Origin: JABDQA01 sp963759125 | GTDB lineage: Bacteria > Desulfobacterota > Desulfobulbia > Desulfobulbales > Desulfocapsaceae | Direction: 5' to 3' | Assembly: GCA_963759125.1 (NCBI GenBank) | Contig: CAVWXN010000004.1 | Span: 186,001-250,000, forward strand | DNA length: 64,000 bases | Part shown: positions 26,892-35,465 of the stretch, piece by piece | Layout: each line of letters starts with the position of its first letter | Position numbering within the stretch: the stretch's first letter is position 1 | Notes under the pieces: generated by a model | Seen by the model: the letters and a program-made list of their open reading frames with translations, nothing else | Databases searched by the model: none | Told to the model about the DNA's origin: nothing | Position numbers and translations under genes: made by a program

Positions 26892-27841
26892 CGTTCCAGT
26901 ACCGCGTCAACTGCCTTGAGAAAGCTCTTTTCCGAGGCTGCCCTGGTTATTTTTTTTAACAGTTTCTCTTTGCCGGGAAAGGCGTGGATATAATAGATCC
27001 ACACCTGTTTCATGCGGCCCAGCAGGTGCCCGGGACCACTGAGCCGCTCTTTCAAACCTTGATAGAGATCGTCGTGAAAGAGCTGCAGTTTCTCCTTCCG
27101 CTCCTCCCCGGAGAGGCGGATGCCTTTTATTTCAGCAGGCAGGAAGGGATTGATAAGCAGCCCCCGGCCGATCATCCAGCGGTCGATCGGCTTAAAACGG
27201 GCCGACAGACTGGTGAAATCCTCTAGGGTGACGAGATCGCCGTTGTAGATCAGCCGGTGGGACGTTTTCTCTCGGCAGAGATCGAAATGATCCAGCTTTA
27301 CCGGGCCCCGGTAAAGCTGGGTTCCCAGTCGGGCGTGGAGGATGATCTCGGTCAGTGGAAAGGGTTCAAGCCGGGGAAGCAGGGCGAGTGCCTCCAGGTG
27401 ACTCTGGTAGCCAAGCCGCATTTTGATCGACAGGGCCGGTTTGAGCTTTGGCAGAATCTGCTCGAGCAGGTCGATGATCTTGTCAGGCTGGGGAAGCAGG
27501 CCGGATCCTCGTCCTTTGCCGGCCACCATCTTCACCGGACAGCCCAGGTTCCAGTTGAGTTCCTCGTAGCCAAGATCGCAGAGACGGTCGCCAAGTGCCA
27601 GAAATCCTTCCGCCTCGGTGTTGAGTATCTGCGGTATCAGTGGCAATCCGGAGTTTTTCTCGGGGAGCAGGTCGGCGATCAGTTTGTCGGGGTAGCGGGG
27701 AGTCTTCTGGGGGTTGACAAAGGGGGCGACGGCCCGGTCGATTCCTGGGAAATGACGGTTGTATACCTGCCTGAACAGACTGTCGGTAATGCCCTTGAGC
27801 GGCGCCATATAGAGGCAGGTATCGGGGCTTCTGTTCATCAA
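26888..27841 (-). CDS. tRNA-dihydrouridine synthase family protein
   Basis: 317 residues of the FMN-dependent Dus family, which reduces uridines in tRNA. MAPLKGITDSLFRQ near the start and the catalytic cysteine in ELNWNLGCPVKMVAGKGRGSGLL are typical, followed by SIKMRLG, IILHARLGTQLYRG, YNGDL and IGRGLLINP. The last is the phosphate-binding region of the FMN site. It overlaps both neighbours by four bases. The DusA/B/C subtype is not clear. Confidence 0.88.
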   Translation of the reverse strand: MMNRSPDTCLYMAPLKGITDSLFRQVYNRHFPGIDRAVAPFVNPQKTPRYPDKLIADLLPEKNSGLPLIPQILNTEAEGFLALGDRLCDLGYEELNWNLGCPVKMVAGKGRGSGLLPQPDKIIDLLEQILPKLKPALSIKMRLGYQSHLEALALLPRLEPFPLTEIILHARLGTQLYRGPVKLDHFDLCREKTSHRLIYNGDLVTLEDFTSLSARFKPIDRWMIGRGLLINPFLPAEIKGIRLSGEERKEKLQLFHDDLYQGLKERLSGPGHLLGRMKQVWIYYIHAFPGKEKLLKKITRAASEKSFLKAVDAVLER

Positions 27842-29115
27842 CTGTTCGGTTCGCGTTGCGCTGAGCCGGTCAGATGCTGTATGTCGTAACCGGTGGGGTT
27901 CTGGAACGGACGCAGGCCGAATATGGGCAGAGCAGCAAACAGGTGGTCAAAAATGTCGGACTGGATAGCCTCGTACTCAACCCAGCGCTTGTCAATACTG
28001 AATACATAGATCTCCAGAGGCAGACCGTGCTCGGTCGAGGCGAGTTGCCTGACCAGAAAGGTCATGTCCTGGCTAATCTGCGGGTTATCTTTCAGGTAGG
28101 CCACGATATAGGCCCTGAATATACCGATATTGGTCTGGCGTCTGCCGTTGATTTCCTGATCGTCTTCCGTCGCCAGTTGGCGTGCACGGTTGTAGGCAAG
28201 AATCTCCTCCTGTCTGGTCTGTAAATAGCCGCTGAGCAATTTGATGTGGTTGAGCCGGGAAAACATCTCGTCATCACAGAAGCGGATGGAGTTGATATCG
28301 ATCATCAGGGCGCGTTTAATCCTCCGACCACCCGATTCAGACATGCCCCGCCAATTCTTGAACGAGTTGGAGACCAGTGCATAGGTAGGGATTGTGGTGA
28401 TGGTTTTATCCCAGTTCTGGACCCGTATGGTGTGAATGGAAATGGAAATCACATCGCCGTCGGCGCCGTAAGACGGCATCTCGATCCAGTCACCGACCCG
28501 GACCATATCAGTGGAGGTAAGCTGAATCGAGGCAACGAAGCCGACGATGGTGTCCTTGAAGACCAGCATCGTCACCGCTGTCATTCCACCAAGTACGGAA
28601 ATGATGCCCCAGGGCGACATACCGGAGAAGATGGAGATGGCAAATATGGCGCCGAAGATATAAGTGATGATTTTCCCGGCGTCTATAAAGCCATTCAGCA
28701 CGTCGGCCTGCTTGGATCTGAGGCCCCTATAGACATCGCCGATGGTTGACAGTCCGGCGTTGATGGCGGCTACCCCGGCAATGACGAAGAAGAGCATCAT
28801 CATCCGTTTGAGGATGATGTAGGCCGACGACTCGGGTGGCAGCAGGGAATCGATGGAGAGATGGGCGAGCAGGATAGGAATAAACCAGCTCAGCCTGTCT
28901 ATGAACTTGTTTCTCAGTAGCGCATCGTCCCAGCGGTAGCGATTTTGGGCAATCCATTTGTGGCTCAAGCTGAGTAGGATTTTTCTGATAATCACTGTCG
29001 CTCCGGCCAGTATGACGATTACCAATGCAACATTTACAGCAATTGCCAACCACTCTGCAGTGGCCTCGGGCCAGTCGTTTGCCAGAAGCAGTTTATAAAG
29101 CCAGTTGCCTTCCAT
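27838..29115 (-). CDS. MscS-family mechanosensitive channel (YbdG-like)
   Basis: About 425 residues. Several membrane helices in the N-terminal half are followed by the MscS pore and beta domain (GKIITYIFGAIFAISIFSGMSPWGIISVLGGMTAVTMLVFKDTIVG, then GDWIEMPSYGADGDVISISIHTIRVQNWDKT). The YbdG/MscM-type C-terminal domain (RRIKRALMIDINSIRF) follows. I prefer the ATG at 29115 (MEGNWLYK). The frame is open to 29163, but those 16 codons are translated from the repeat at 29135. It opens the operon with dus and the aminotransferase. It probably protects against osmotic downshift. Confidence 0.88.
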   Translation of the reverse strand: MEGNWLYKLLLANDWPEATAEWLAIAVNVALVIVILAGATVIIRKILLSLSHKWIAQNRYRWDDALLRNKFIDRLSWFIPILLAHLSIDSLLPPESSAYIILKRMMMLFFVIAGVAAINAGLSTIGDVYRGLRSKQADVLNGFIDAGKIITYIFGAIFAISIFSGMSPWGIISVLGGMTAVTMLVFKDTIVGFVASIQLTSTDMVRVGDWIEMPSYGADGDVISISIHTIRVQNWDKTITTIPTYALVSNSFKNWRGMSESGGRRIKRALMIDINSIRFCDDEMFSRLNHIKLLSGYLQTRQEEILAYNRARQLATEDDQEINGRRQTNIGIFRAYIVAYLKDNPQISQDMTFLVRQLASTEHGLPLEIYVFSIDKRWVEYEAIQSDIFDHLFAALPIFGLRPFQNPTGYDIQHLTGSAQREPNS

Positions 29116-29134
29116 GGATTCCCCAATTAAAGTG

Positions 29135-29258
29135 CTATACACAGTGTCATAAGTCCGCTCCATCCCTTCAGGGGGTGTTGCTCTCTGCCGTGGTTGCTCA
29201 CAGCGTCCGCCGGCTCCTCGCCTGAACGGGTGGATAGAATTTATGACGCCAATGGCTA
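29135..29258. mobile_element. MITE-like element, diverged copy
   Basis: Left end CTATACACAGTGTCATAAG (from 29135) and right segment GAATTTATGACGCC (29237-29250) correspond to the inverted ends of the 25497 element. Between them the shared core reads GTTGCTC, GCTCACAGC and CCGCCGGCTCCTCGC. It lies in the divergent gap between the MscS-type channel gene and the cca-like gene, so it may supply part of their upstream regions. Confidence 0.65.
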
Positions 29259-29406
29259 CCAGGCAAAACCCTAATATTGCATAACACTTATGGCTACCTT
29301 AAAAGAGACAGATAGAATCCGAAAGCAGTTCTCACGGAATTCTTTTCGAATGTATACACTGGATCATACCGACGTCAAGAAACCTCGCAGATAAAAAGAG
29401 GCAGCA

Positions 29407-30879
29407 GTGCAGAAATCAGCCCTGGACAGTTTTCTCTCGCATTACCCTGAATCGGTTCTACAAGCATTCAATGACTGTGCCCGTTCGCGGGGGCAAGACA
29501 TCTATCTGGTGGGTGGTGCGCTGAGGGGGCTGCTGATCAATGTCGTTTCGGCGGATCTCGATTTTGCGGTAAATTCTGGCGCGGCCGATTTCGTGCATGA
29601 AGTGCGCCGCAGGTTGGGAAAGGGTTCGGTGGTGATCCTCGGGGACGAGGAAAATGACACGGCCCGTCTGGTTCTCGAGGATTTGTCGCTGGACGTTGCC
29701 GGCTACCGTAAAGGGGCGCGGACCATCGAGGATGATCTGGTCAGACGGGATTTTACCATCAACAGCCTGGCCGTCCTGCTCGATAACCTGGTGCAATCGG
29801 ACAGTGAGGTGGAAGTTATTGATCCACTTGGCGGTTTCAACGACCTCAGGCTCCGGGTAGTCCGGGCCTGTCCTGACTGCTTTGAAGATGATCCTCTGCG
29901 GCTGCTGCGGGCCTATCGGTTCGGCGCCCAGCTCGATTTCATGATCGATGCTGATACGCAGCAGCAGATCAAGGCCAAATCCACCCTGATCGAAACCGTG
30001 GCCGCCGAGCGGATCAGTTTTGAGCTTGACCTTATTATGACAACCCCACGGGCCTACAGGAGCTTCAAGGCAATGCAGGAATCAGGGCTTCTGGCTCTTT
30101 TGATTCCCGAGCTTTGTGAAGGAGCAGGCGTCAATCAACCTCCGTTTCATCACCTTGATGTGCTGGAACATAATCTGGCCACGCTCGATTTTACCGAGCG
30201 GATCATCGACCAGCCCGTTATCTACTTTCCCCGCTGTTTTGATCTGGTGGACGGGGTTGCAGGCGATACGGAAACCCTGACAGCTTTGAAATGGGCAGCT
30301 CTTTTCCACGATATAGGCAAACCGGCTGCCAGGAAAGTAGACGATGCCCAGAAGCGGCGTATCACTTTTTACAACCACGATGAGCAGGGCGCCACACAGG
30401 CTCAGCAGATTGCAGAGAGGTGGAAGTGGAGCAAGCGGAAGACGAGGCGGGTCGTTTCGCTGATCTCAATGCACATGCATCCTTTTCACCTCAATAATGT
30501 GATGCAGAACCAGGACGGGGTCAGTAGTCGCGCCATGCATAAGATCTGTAAACGGGCCGGAGCCAATCTCTATCCTCTCTTCCTGCTGGCTATGGCCGAT
30601 AGTCTTGCCGGGCAGGGAGCCGAGAAACCGGCCCATATCGAGGAGCAACTAGAGCAGTTGTTTGTTGAGGTGGCTCAATTTTACGAAGAGATTCTCGTGC
30701 CTGCGGCGGCCCGCCCTAAATTGTTGACCGGCCATGACCTGATTGATACATTTAAGCTGTCGTCCGGCCCGGAAATAGGCAGACTGCTGGAAGCGGTCGA
30801 GGCGGCGGCGATCGACGGCCTGATCGCCACCAGAGAGGAAGCGCTGACCTGGGCCGCCGAACTGCTGGATAAAGGCTGA
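29407..30879 (+). CDS. cca: CCA-adding enzyme/poly(A) polymerase family tRNA nucleotidyltransferase
   Basis: 490 residues, starting at GTG 29407. The class II nucleotidyltransferase head has YLVGGALRGLL, the acidic DLD motif (SADLDFAV), RRDFTINSLAV and ERISFELDLI. An HD domain follows (ALFHDIGKP, then a MHMHPFHL region). The architecture fits bacterial CCA-adding or A-adding enzymes with an HD tail. CCA versus poly(A) activity cannot be separated by eye. A repeat element sits in its upstream region. Confidence 0.88.
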   Translation: MQKSALDSFLSHYPESVLQAFNDCARSRGQDIYLVGGALRGLLINVVSADLDFAVNSGAADFVHEVRRRLGKGSVVILGDEENDTARLVLEDLSLDVAGYRKGARTIEDDLVRRDFTINSLAVLLDNLVQSDSEVEVIDPLGGFNDLRLRVVRACPDCFEDDPLRLLRAYRFGAQLDFMIDADTQQQIKAKSTLIETVAAERISFELDLIMTTPRAYRSFKAMQESGLLALLIPELCEGAGVNQPPFHHLDVLEHNLATLDFTERIIDQPVIYFPRCFDLVDGVAGDTETLTALKWAALFHDIGKPAARKVDDAQKRRITFYNHDEQGATQAQQIAERWKWSKRKTRRVVSLISMHMHPFHLNNVMQNQDGVSSRAMHKICKRAGANLYPLFLLAMADSLAGQGAEKPAHIEEQLEQLFVEVAQFYEEILVPAAARPKLLTGHDLIDTFKLSSGPEIGRLLEAVEAAAIDGLIATREEALTWAAELLDKG

Positions 30880-30959
30880 AAGGCCTCCGGCGTAACTATC
30901 GGCAGACCGCTGGTGTACCATCGAATGGTCTTGCTAAAGAAGGGTAAATGGAATAAAGA

Positions 30960-31556
30960 GTGCGTAAAGTTCGGGACTATTATTTTAAGAAGGCCAAGAA
31001 AGACAAATACCCGGCCAGATCTGTTTTCAAGCTCGAAGAAGTTCAGAAAAAATATCGTCTTTTGCGCCGCGGAGATGCGGTCCTCGATCTGGGCTGTCAC
31101 CCGGGAAGCTGGTCCTTATATGCGTCTGGTATCGTCGGGACGAAAGGGCTGGTAGTCGGGGTCGATCTGCAGGAAACCAATCAGGAACCAAGGGACGGAG
31201 GTTCGCCTATTCACTGGCTTTGCGGTGACATTACCAATCCGGAACTGGTTGGCCAGGTGAAGGCAATCAGGCCGGCATTCAAGGCTGTCATCTCAGATAT
31301 TGCCCCGAAAACCACCGGAAACCGCTGGGCGGATCACCAGAGTTCTATGCGGCTGGTGAGGCAGACGCTTGATCTGGCCCATATCTTCCTGCATGAAAAG
31401 GGGCATTATCTGTGCAAAATCTTTCAGGGCGAAGATATGCCCGAATTCGTCAGCCAGCTCAAAGAGCATTTTGCCTTTGTCAAAGTTATAAAACCCCAAA
31501 GCTCCCGCAAGGAGAGTCGTGAGGTTTTTCTGATCGGCATGGATTATCGAGGCTAA
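30960..31556 (+). CDS. rlmE: 23S rRNA 2'-O-methyltransferase RlmE (FtsJ)
   Basis: 198 residues of the SAM-dependent FtsJ family that methylates U2552 of 23S rRNA. The SAM motif VLDLGCHPGSWSLYAS is present, and the K-D-K-E set is visible in ARSVFKLEE, VISDIAPKTTG, HYLCKIFQGE and the glutamate of SRKESREVFLIG. The start is GTG 30960 with only a weak ribosome site. It is followed after 40 bases by yebC. Confidence 0.93.
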   Translation: MRKVRDYYFKKAKKDKYPARSVFKLEEVQKKYRLLRRGDAVLDLGCHPGSWSLYASGIVGTKGLVVGVDLQETNQEPRDGGSPIHWLCGDITNPELVGQVKAIRPAFKAVISDIAPKTTGNRWADHQSSMRLVRQTLDLAHIFLHEKGHYLCKIFQGEDMPEFVSQLKEHFAFVKVIKPQSSRKESREVFLIGMDYRG

Positions 31557-31596
31557 GAGAAATCAATAATCCTCAAGAAAAAAACAAGGATTAGCT

Positions 31597-32346
31597 ATGT
31601 CAGGACATTCTAAGTGGTCGACCATAAAGAGGAAAAAAGGAGCGAATGACGCCAAGCGCGGCAAGATATTTTCCAAACTGATTAAGGAGATAACCGTTGC
31701 TGCGAGGCAGGGGGGCGGTGACCCGGACGGCAACCCGAGGCTGAGGTCGGCTATTGCTGCAGCCAAAAAAGAGAATATGCCCAATGACAACATCGTCCGG
31801 GCCGTTGACAAGGGTTCCGGGGGCGGTGAAGGTGACAGCTATGAAGAGATTCTTTACGAAGGCTATGGGCCCGGAGGAGTGGCGGTGCTGGTCGAGTGCA
31901 TGACCGACAACCGCAATCGGACGGTGGCCGATGTCAGGCATTTTTTTGCCAAAAGCAATGGCAACCTCGGGGAGAATGGCTGCGTTGCCTGGATGTTTGA
32001 CAAGAAGGGCCAGATCCTGGTCGACAAGGAGCTGATCTCCGAAGAGGACTTAATGGACAAGGCACTCGAAGCCGGAGCTGAGGACGTGATCGAGGACGAA
32101 AACGAGTTTCAGGTGTTGACCAGTATCGAGGATTTCAACGATGTCCGTGACGGCCTCGAGGACCAGGGCGTTGAGTTCCTGGAGGCTTCCATTTCAATGA
32201 TCCCCCAGAATACCATTGAAATTGCCGATGAGAAATTGGCCACTGCCCTGCTCAAGTTGCTTGAAAACCTTGAAGACCACGATGATGTCCAGAAGGTACA
32301 CGCCAACTTCGATATCGACCAGGGTCTGATGGAAAGACTGTCCTGA
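31597..32346 (+). CDS. yebC: YebC/PmpR family protein
   Basis: 249 residues with the characteristic start MSGHSKWSTIKRKKGANDAKRGKIFSK, the TDNRNRTVADVRH motif and the NGNLGENGCVAWMF segment. YebC proteins have been described as transcription factors and as factors that help ribosomes on proline stretches. As in many bacteria, it directly precedes ruvC, with an 11-base gap. Confidence 0.95.
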   Translation: MSGHSKWSTIKRKKGANDAKRGKIFSKLIKEITVAARQGGGDPDGNPRLRSAIAAAKKENMPNDNIVRAVDKGSGGGEGDSYEEILYEGYGPGGVAVLVECMTDNRNRTVADVRHFFAKSNGNLGENGCVAWMFDKKGQILVDKELISEEDLMDKALEAGAEDVIEDENEFQVLTSIEDFNDVRDGLEDQGVEFLEASISMIPQNTIEIADEKLATALLKLLENLEDHDDVQKVHANFDIDQGLMERLS

Positions 32347-32356
32347 GTGCGGCTGG

Positions 32357-32830
32357 ATGAAGCGGATTCTCGGTATCGATCCCGGTTCCCGGACTACCGG
32401 TTACGGGGTCGTGGATTCAGACCGGGGCACCCTCAGGTTTGTCGCCTGTGGAGTGATAAAGACGACCACCAACATGCCATTCAATTATCGGCTTAACCAG
32501 ATATTCACCGGCATAAACGAAGTAATCCAGCTGCATGGCCCCACCGAGGCCGCGGTGGAGGATGTGTTTCTGGCCACCAACCCGGGCTCGGCGCTCAAGC
32601 TTGGCCAGGCCAGGGGGGCGGCGGTGGTGGCCGCCATGCAGAATAATCTTGAGGTAGCCGATTACAGTGCCAAGCAGATCAAGCAGGCGGTGGTCGGCTA
32701 TGGTCAGGCCGGTAAAACCCAGATTCAGCATATGGTTCGTGTCCTTCTCGGTCTGAACAAGGCGCCGAGCACTGACGCGGCTGACGCGCTGGCGGTGGCA
32801 ATTTGCCATCTCAACCAGCTCCGTATCTGA
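32357..32830 (+). CDS. ruvC: Holliday junction endonuclease RuvC
   Basis: 157 residues with the four acidic active-site positions visible in LGIDPGSRTTGYGVV, AAVEDVFLATNPGSALKLGQARG and STDAADALAVAICH. It resolves Holliday junctions with RuvAB. It is followed 20 bases later by ruvA. Confidence 0.95.
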   Translation: MKRILGIDPGSRTTGYGVVDSDRGTLRFVACGVIKTTTNMPFNYRLNQIFTGINEVIQLHGPTEAAVEDVFLATNPGSALKLGQARGAAVVAAMQNNLEVADYSAKQIKQAVVGYGQAGKTQIQHMVRVLLGLNKAPSTDAADALAVAICHLNQLRI

Positions 32831-32849
32831 GCCATCAAAACGGACTGAA

Positions 32850-33470
32850 ATGATAGCAACACTGACAGGAAAAGTTCTGATCAAAGGGTTGGACCGGGCC
32901 GTCATCGACGTCTCGGGGGTCGGCTATGAAGTGTTTCTGACCACCGAGACACTTACCAGACTTCCCGATTCATCCGAAGAGGTCTTTCTCCACATCTACA
33001 CCCAGGTGAGAGAAGATGCCATTGTGCTTTATGGGTTTCTCAAAACCGAGGAGAAGGAGATGTTTCTCTATCTGACTTCGGTTTCGGGCATCGGCCCTAA
33101 ACTGGGTTTGGCTGCCTTATCGGGGATGCGGGTGGAGGAGCTGTGCCGGGCCATTGCGGCAAAGGACATCAGTCTGCTGACCTCACTGCAGGGAGTGGGA
33201 AAGAAAACGGCTGAGCGGATCTGCGTCGAATTGAAAGATAAGGTGGGAGATCTGGCCGCTGGTGCCGATCTGCTGGAAACGGCCGGAGAGGTCGCTCACG
33301 GGGCCTCATCGGCGATGGCAGACGTGCTTTCCGCTCTAGGTAATCTGGGCTATAGTGATCCGGTCAGCCGCAAATCCCTTACTGCCGTAAAACGACGGCA
33401 CGGCGACGAGGCCTTTTATGGCCTCTCCGTTGAAGAACTGCTCAGAGAATGTCTCAGGAGTCTGGCATGA
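32850..33470 (+). CDS. ruvA: Holliday junction DNA-binding protein RuvA
   Basis: 206 residues. It has the N-terminal OB fold (MIATLTGKVLIKGLDRAVIDVSGVGYEV), the helix-hairpin-helix pair (LTSVSGIGPKLGLAALS and LTSLQGVGKKTAERICVELKDK) and a C-terminal three-helix domain that contacts RuvB. Its stop overlaps the ruvB start by four bases. Confidence 0.95.
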   Translation: MIATLTGKVLIKGLDRAVIDVSGVGYEVFLTTETLTRLPDSSEEVFLHIYTQVREDAIVLYGFLKTEEKEMFLYLTSVSGIGPKLGLAALSGMRVEELCRAIAAKDISLLTSLQGVGKKTAERICVELKDKVGDLAAGADLLETAGEVAHGASSAMADVLSALGNLGYSDPVSRKSLTAVKRRHGDEAFYGLSVEELLRECLRSLA

Positions 33471-34528
33471 ATTTCGAAGAAGAACTCTTTGGCGATGAGC
33501 GACTGGTGGATCCCGCACCGATCGGCCGTGACAATCTCCAGGCCAATAATCTAAGACCACAATCGCTGGCCGAGTATATCGGCCAGGAGCAGGTCAAAAA
33601 GCGGCTGAATGTTTCCATCGGTGCCGCCAAAAAACGGGGCGAGGCGTTGGACCACCTCCTTTTTCACGGTTTTCCGGGGTTGGGGAAAACGACGCTCTCG
33701 CAGATCATCGCCAACGAGATGGGAACCGGCATAAAGCCGACCTCGGGACCGGTGATCGAAAAGCAGGGAGATCTGGCCGCCATCCTCACCAGCCTTCAGG
33801 AGGGCGATATCCTCTTCATCGACGAAATTCATCGTCTCAACCACGTGGTCGAAGAGATCCTCTATCCGGCCATGGAGGATTTCCAGCTCGATCTGATTAT
33901 CGGACAGGGGCCGGGAGCCCGTTCCATCAAGATGGAACTGCCACGTTTTACCCTGATTGGGGCAACCACCCGCACCGGCCTTTTGACCCCGCCGCTCAGG
34001 GACCGGTTCGGAGATATTTTGCGGCTTGAATTTTATTCACCTGAGGAACTGGTAATCATCGTCCGGCGTTCGGCTCAGATTCTTGGCCTGGAGATCAACG
34101 AGGAGGGCGCCCTCGAGCTTGGCCGGCGCTCCCGGGGCACCCCGCGTATTGCCAATCGGTTGCTGCGCAGGGTCAGAGATTTTGCCGAGGTCAACGAACA
34201 TAAAATCGTCGATCGCCGCGTCGCCGATGCCGCCCTCGATCTGTTGAATGTTGATGAATTCGGCCTCGACGACATGGATCGCACCATCATGCTCACCGTG
34301 ATAGACAAGTTCAGCGGTGGTCCCATTGGCCTTGAAACTCTGGCCACCTCGGTCTGTGAGGAGAAAACAACGCTTGAGGATGTCTACGAACCTTATCTGA
34401 TCCAGTCGGGTTTTTTAAGCCGCACCCAGCGGGGCCGGGTGGCAACCGTCAAAGCTTACGAGCATTTTGGCCGTAAGCCACCGAAGCCGGATTCCATTCA
34501 GCCGTCCCTGTTCGGCTCCGACGACTGA
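33467..34528 (+). CDS. ruvB: Holliday junction helicase motor RuvB
   Basis: 353 residues from ATG 33467, which overlaps the ruvA stop (ATGA); an in-frame ATG lies 18 bases upstream. AAA+ motifs are Walker A GFPGLGKTT, Walker B ILFIDEIHRL, sensor 1 TLIGATTRTG and the arginine-finger region LRDRFG. A winged-helix DNA-binding end (YEPYLIQSGFLSRTQRGRVAT) follows. It is the last gene of the yebC-ruvCAB set. Confidence 0.95.
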   Translation: MNFEEELFGDERLVDPAPIGRDNLQANNLRPQSLAEYIGQEQVKKRLNVSIGAAKKRGEALDHLLFHGFPGLGKTTLSQIIANEMGTGIKPTSGPVIEKQGDLAAILTSLQEGDILFIDEIHRLNHVVEEILYPAMEDFQLDLIIGQGPGARSIKMELPRFTLIGATTRTGLLTPPLRDRFGDILRLEFYSPEELVIIVRRSAQILGLEINEEGALELGRRSRGTPRIANRLLRRVRDFAEVNEHKIVDRRVADAALDLLNVDEFGLDDMDRTIMLTVIDKFSGGPIGLETLATSVCEEKTTLEDVYEPYLIQSGFLSRTQRGRVATVKAYEHFGRKPPKPDSIQPSLFGSDD

Positions 34529-34545
34529 GATAGAGCCTGCCAGCC

Positions 34546-34598
34546 AGCACCCGCCAGGGCCGACCTGGGTAACCAGCCAATCTTTTCGGGTGCTTTTC
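34546..34598 (+). terminator. Terminator after ruvB
   Basis: AGCACCCG (34546-34553) pairs with CGGGTGCT (34587-34594), enclosing a smaller CCAGG/CCTGG hairpin, and the last T runs into TTTT. It lies about 20 bases after the ruvB stop. The long loop makes it weaker than a classic terminator. Confidence 0.5.
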
Positions 34599-34904
34599 CT
34601 GACCTATTTATGGCACCTGGAACCACAGATCTCCAGGAGTCTGATGCCATTCTGGCACCTTTCAGCCACTTTGAACCACTCACCCTTGTAGGTACTATTG
34701 TTCAATTTTTTGTATTTTAAAATAAATGTATAGATATCAAATATATATAATAATTTGTTGGGTTCGTATTATTCTCTTCATGCATTGGCCATAAGTCCAT
34801 ATCCTACACCCTGTAGTACTCTTTGGCGCATACTCTACAATATGTTGTGCTTTTAAAGATGTGACGAGAAAAGGTTATTCTCCTGAATTTACGCATCTTT
34901 TTCC
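34599..34904. other. AT-rich gap before the dcw promoter
   Basis: No gene is seen. The middle part (about 34690-34770) is very AT-rich, with TATATATAATAATTT runs, and could serve as an UP-type or curved region ahead of the dcw promoter. Confidence 0.4.
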
Positions 34905-34933
34905 TTGACTTACCGTATTTATTCGGGATAAAA
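34905..34933 (+). promoter_or_regulatory. dcw cluster promoter (sigma-70 type)
   Basis: TTGACT at 34905-34910 is followed after 16 bases by GATAAA (34927-34932), or after 17 bases by ATAAAA. Transcription would start near 34940, directly at the MraZ-type repeats and about 35 bases before mraZ. Confidence 0.6.
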
Positions 34934-34941
34934 AGACTGGT

Positions 34942-34967
34942 AGTGGTGTAAAGTGGATATAAAGCGG
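34942..34967 (+). promoter_or_regulatory. MraZ-type operator repeats
   Basis: AGTGG (34942-34946), AAAGTGG (34950-34956) and AAAGCGG (34961-34967) are spaced about one helical turn apart just after the -10 box. MraZ is known to bind GTGG-type direct repeats upstream of its own gene, so this is probably the autoregulatory site of the dcw cluster. Confidence 0.6.
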
Positions 34968-34973
34968 CATTAA

Positions 34974-35465
34974 ATGGAGCAGGATGGAGTTTCTGTGGCC
35001 AAGTCAGACATCATAGCCAGCAGGTTCCGATCCAGATCTGAGCATTCCCTCGATCCCAAGGGGCGGCTGAACGTTCCGTCCAGGTTCCGGGAAGTGCTGA
35101 AGCAGTATGGCTCGCCGGTACTGATGGTTGCCCCATGGGGGAAACATCTGCGGGCCTGGCCTGCGTCAGAATGGCAGATCGTGGAAGATAAACTGCTTAC
35201 CCAGGGCCGCGAAGAGAAGAATCTTTCGAGTTTTATCAGATACGTTGTCTCCGGAATTACAGAATGTTCGCTCGATAAGCAGGGGAGGCTCCTGATTCCT
35301 GTCGGCCTCAGATCGGAGGTGAACATCGACAAAGAGGTCATGCTCAACGGTATGCTCGAGTTTGTCGAGATCTGGGACAAACAAGTCTGGCTGGCCGAGT
35401 ACTGCAAGACCCGGGAGAACCTTGAGCAGTACAGCGACAGCCTGGCCAAACTCGGAATTCTTTGA
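34974..35465 (+). CDS. mraZ: Transcriptional regulator MraZ
   Basis: 163 residues with the two SpoVT/AbrB-like repeats: FRSRSEHSLDPKGRLNVPSRFRE and GITECSLDKQGRLLIPVGLR. The protein is slightly longer than usual at the N-terminus. The GTG at 34995, preceded by GGAG within the coding region, is an alternative start that would give a standard length. It is the first gene of the cell-wall and division cluster, and its repeats lie in its own leader. The stop overlaps the rsmH start (TGATG). Confidence 0.93.
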   Translation: MEQDGVSVAKSDIIASRFRSRSEHSLDPKGRLNVPSRFREVLKQYGSPVLMVAPWGKHLRAWPASEWQIVEDKLLTQGREEKNLSSFIRYVVSGITECSLDKQGRLLIPVGLRSEVNIDKEVMLNGMLEFVEIWDKQVWLAEYCKTRENLEQYSDSLAKLGIL

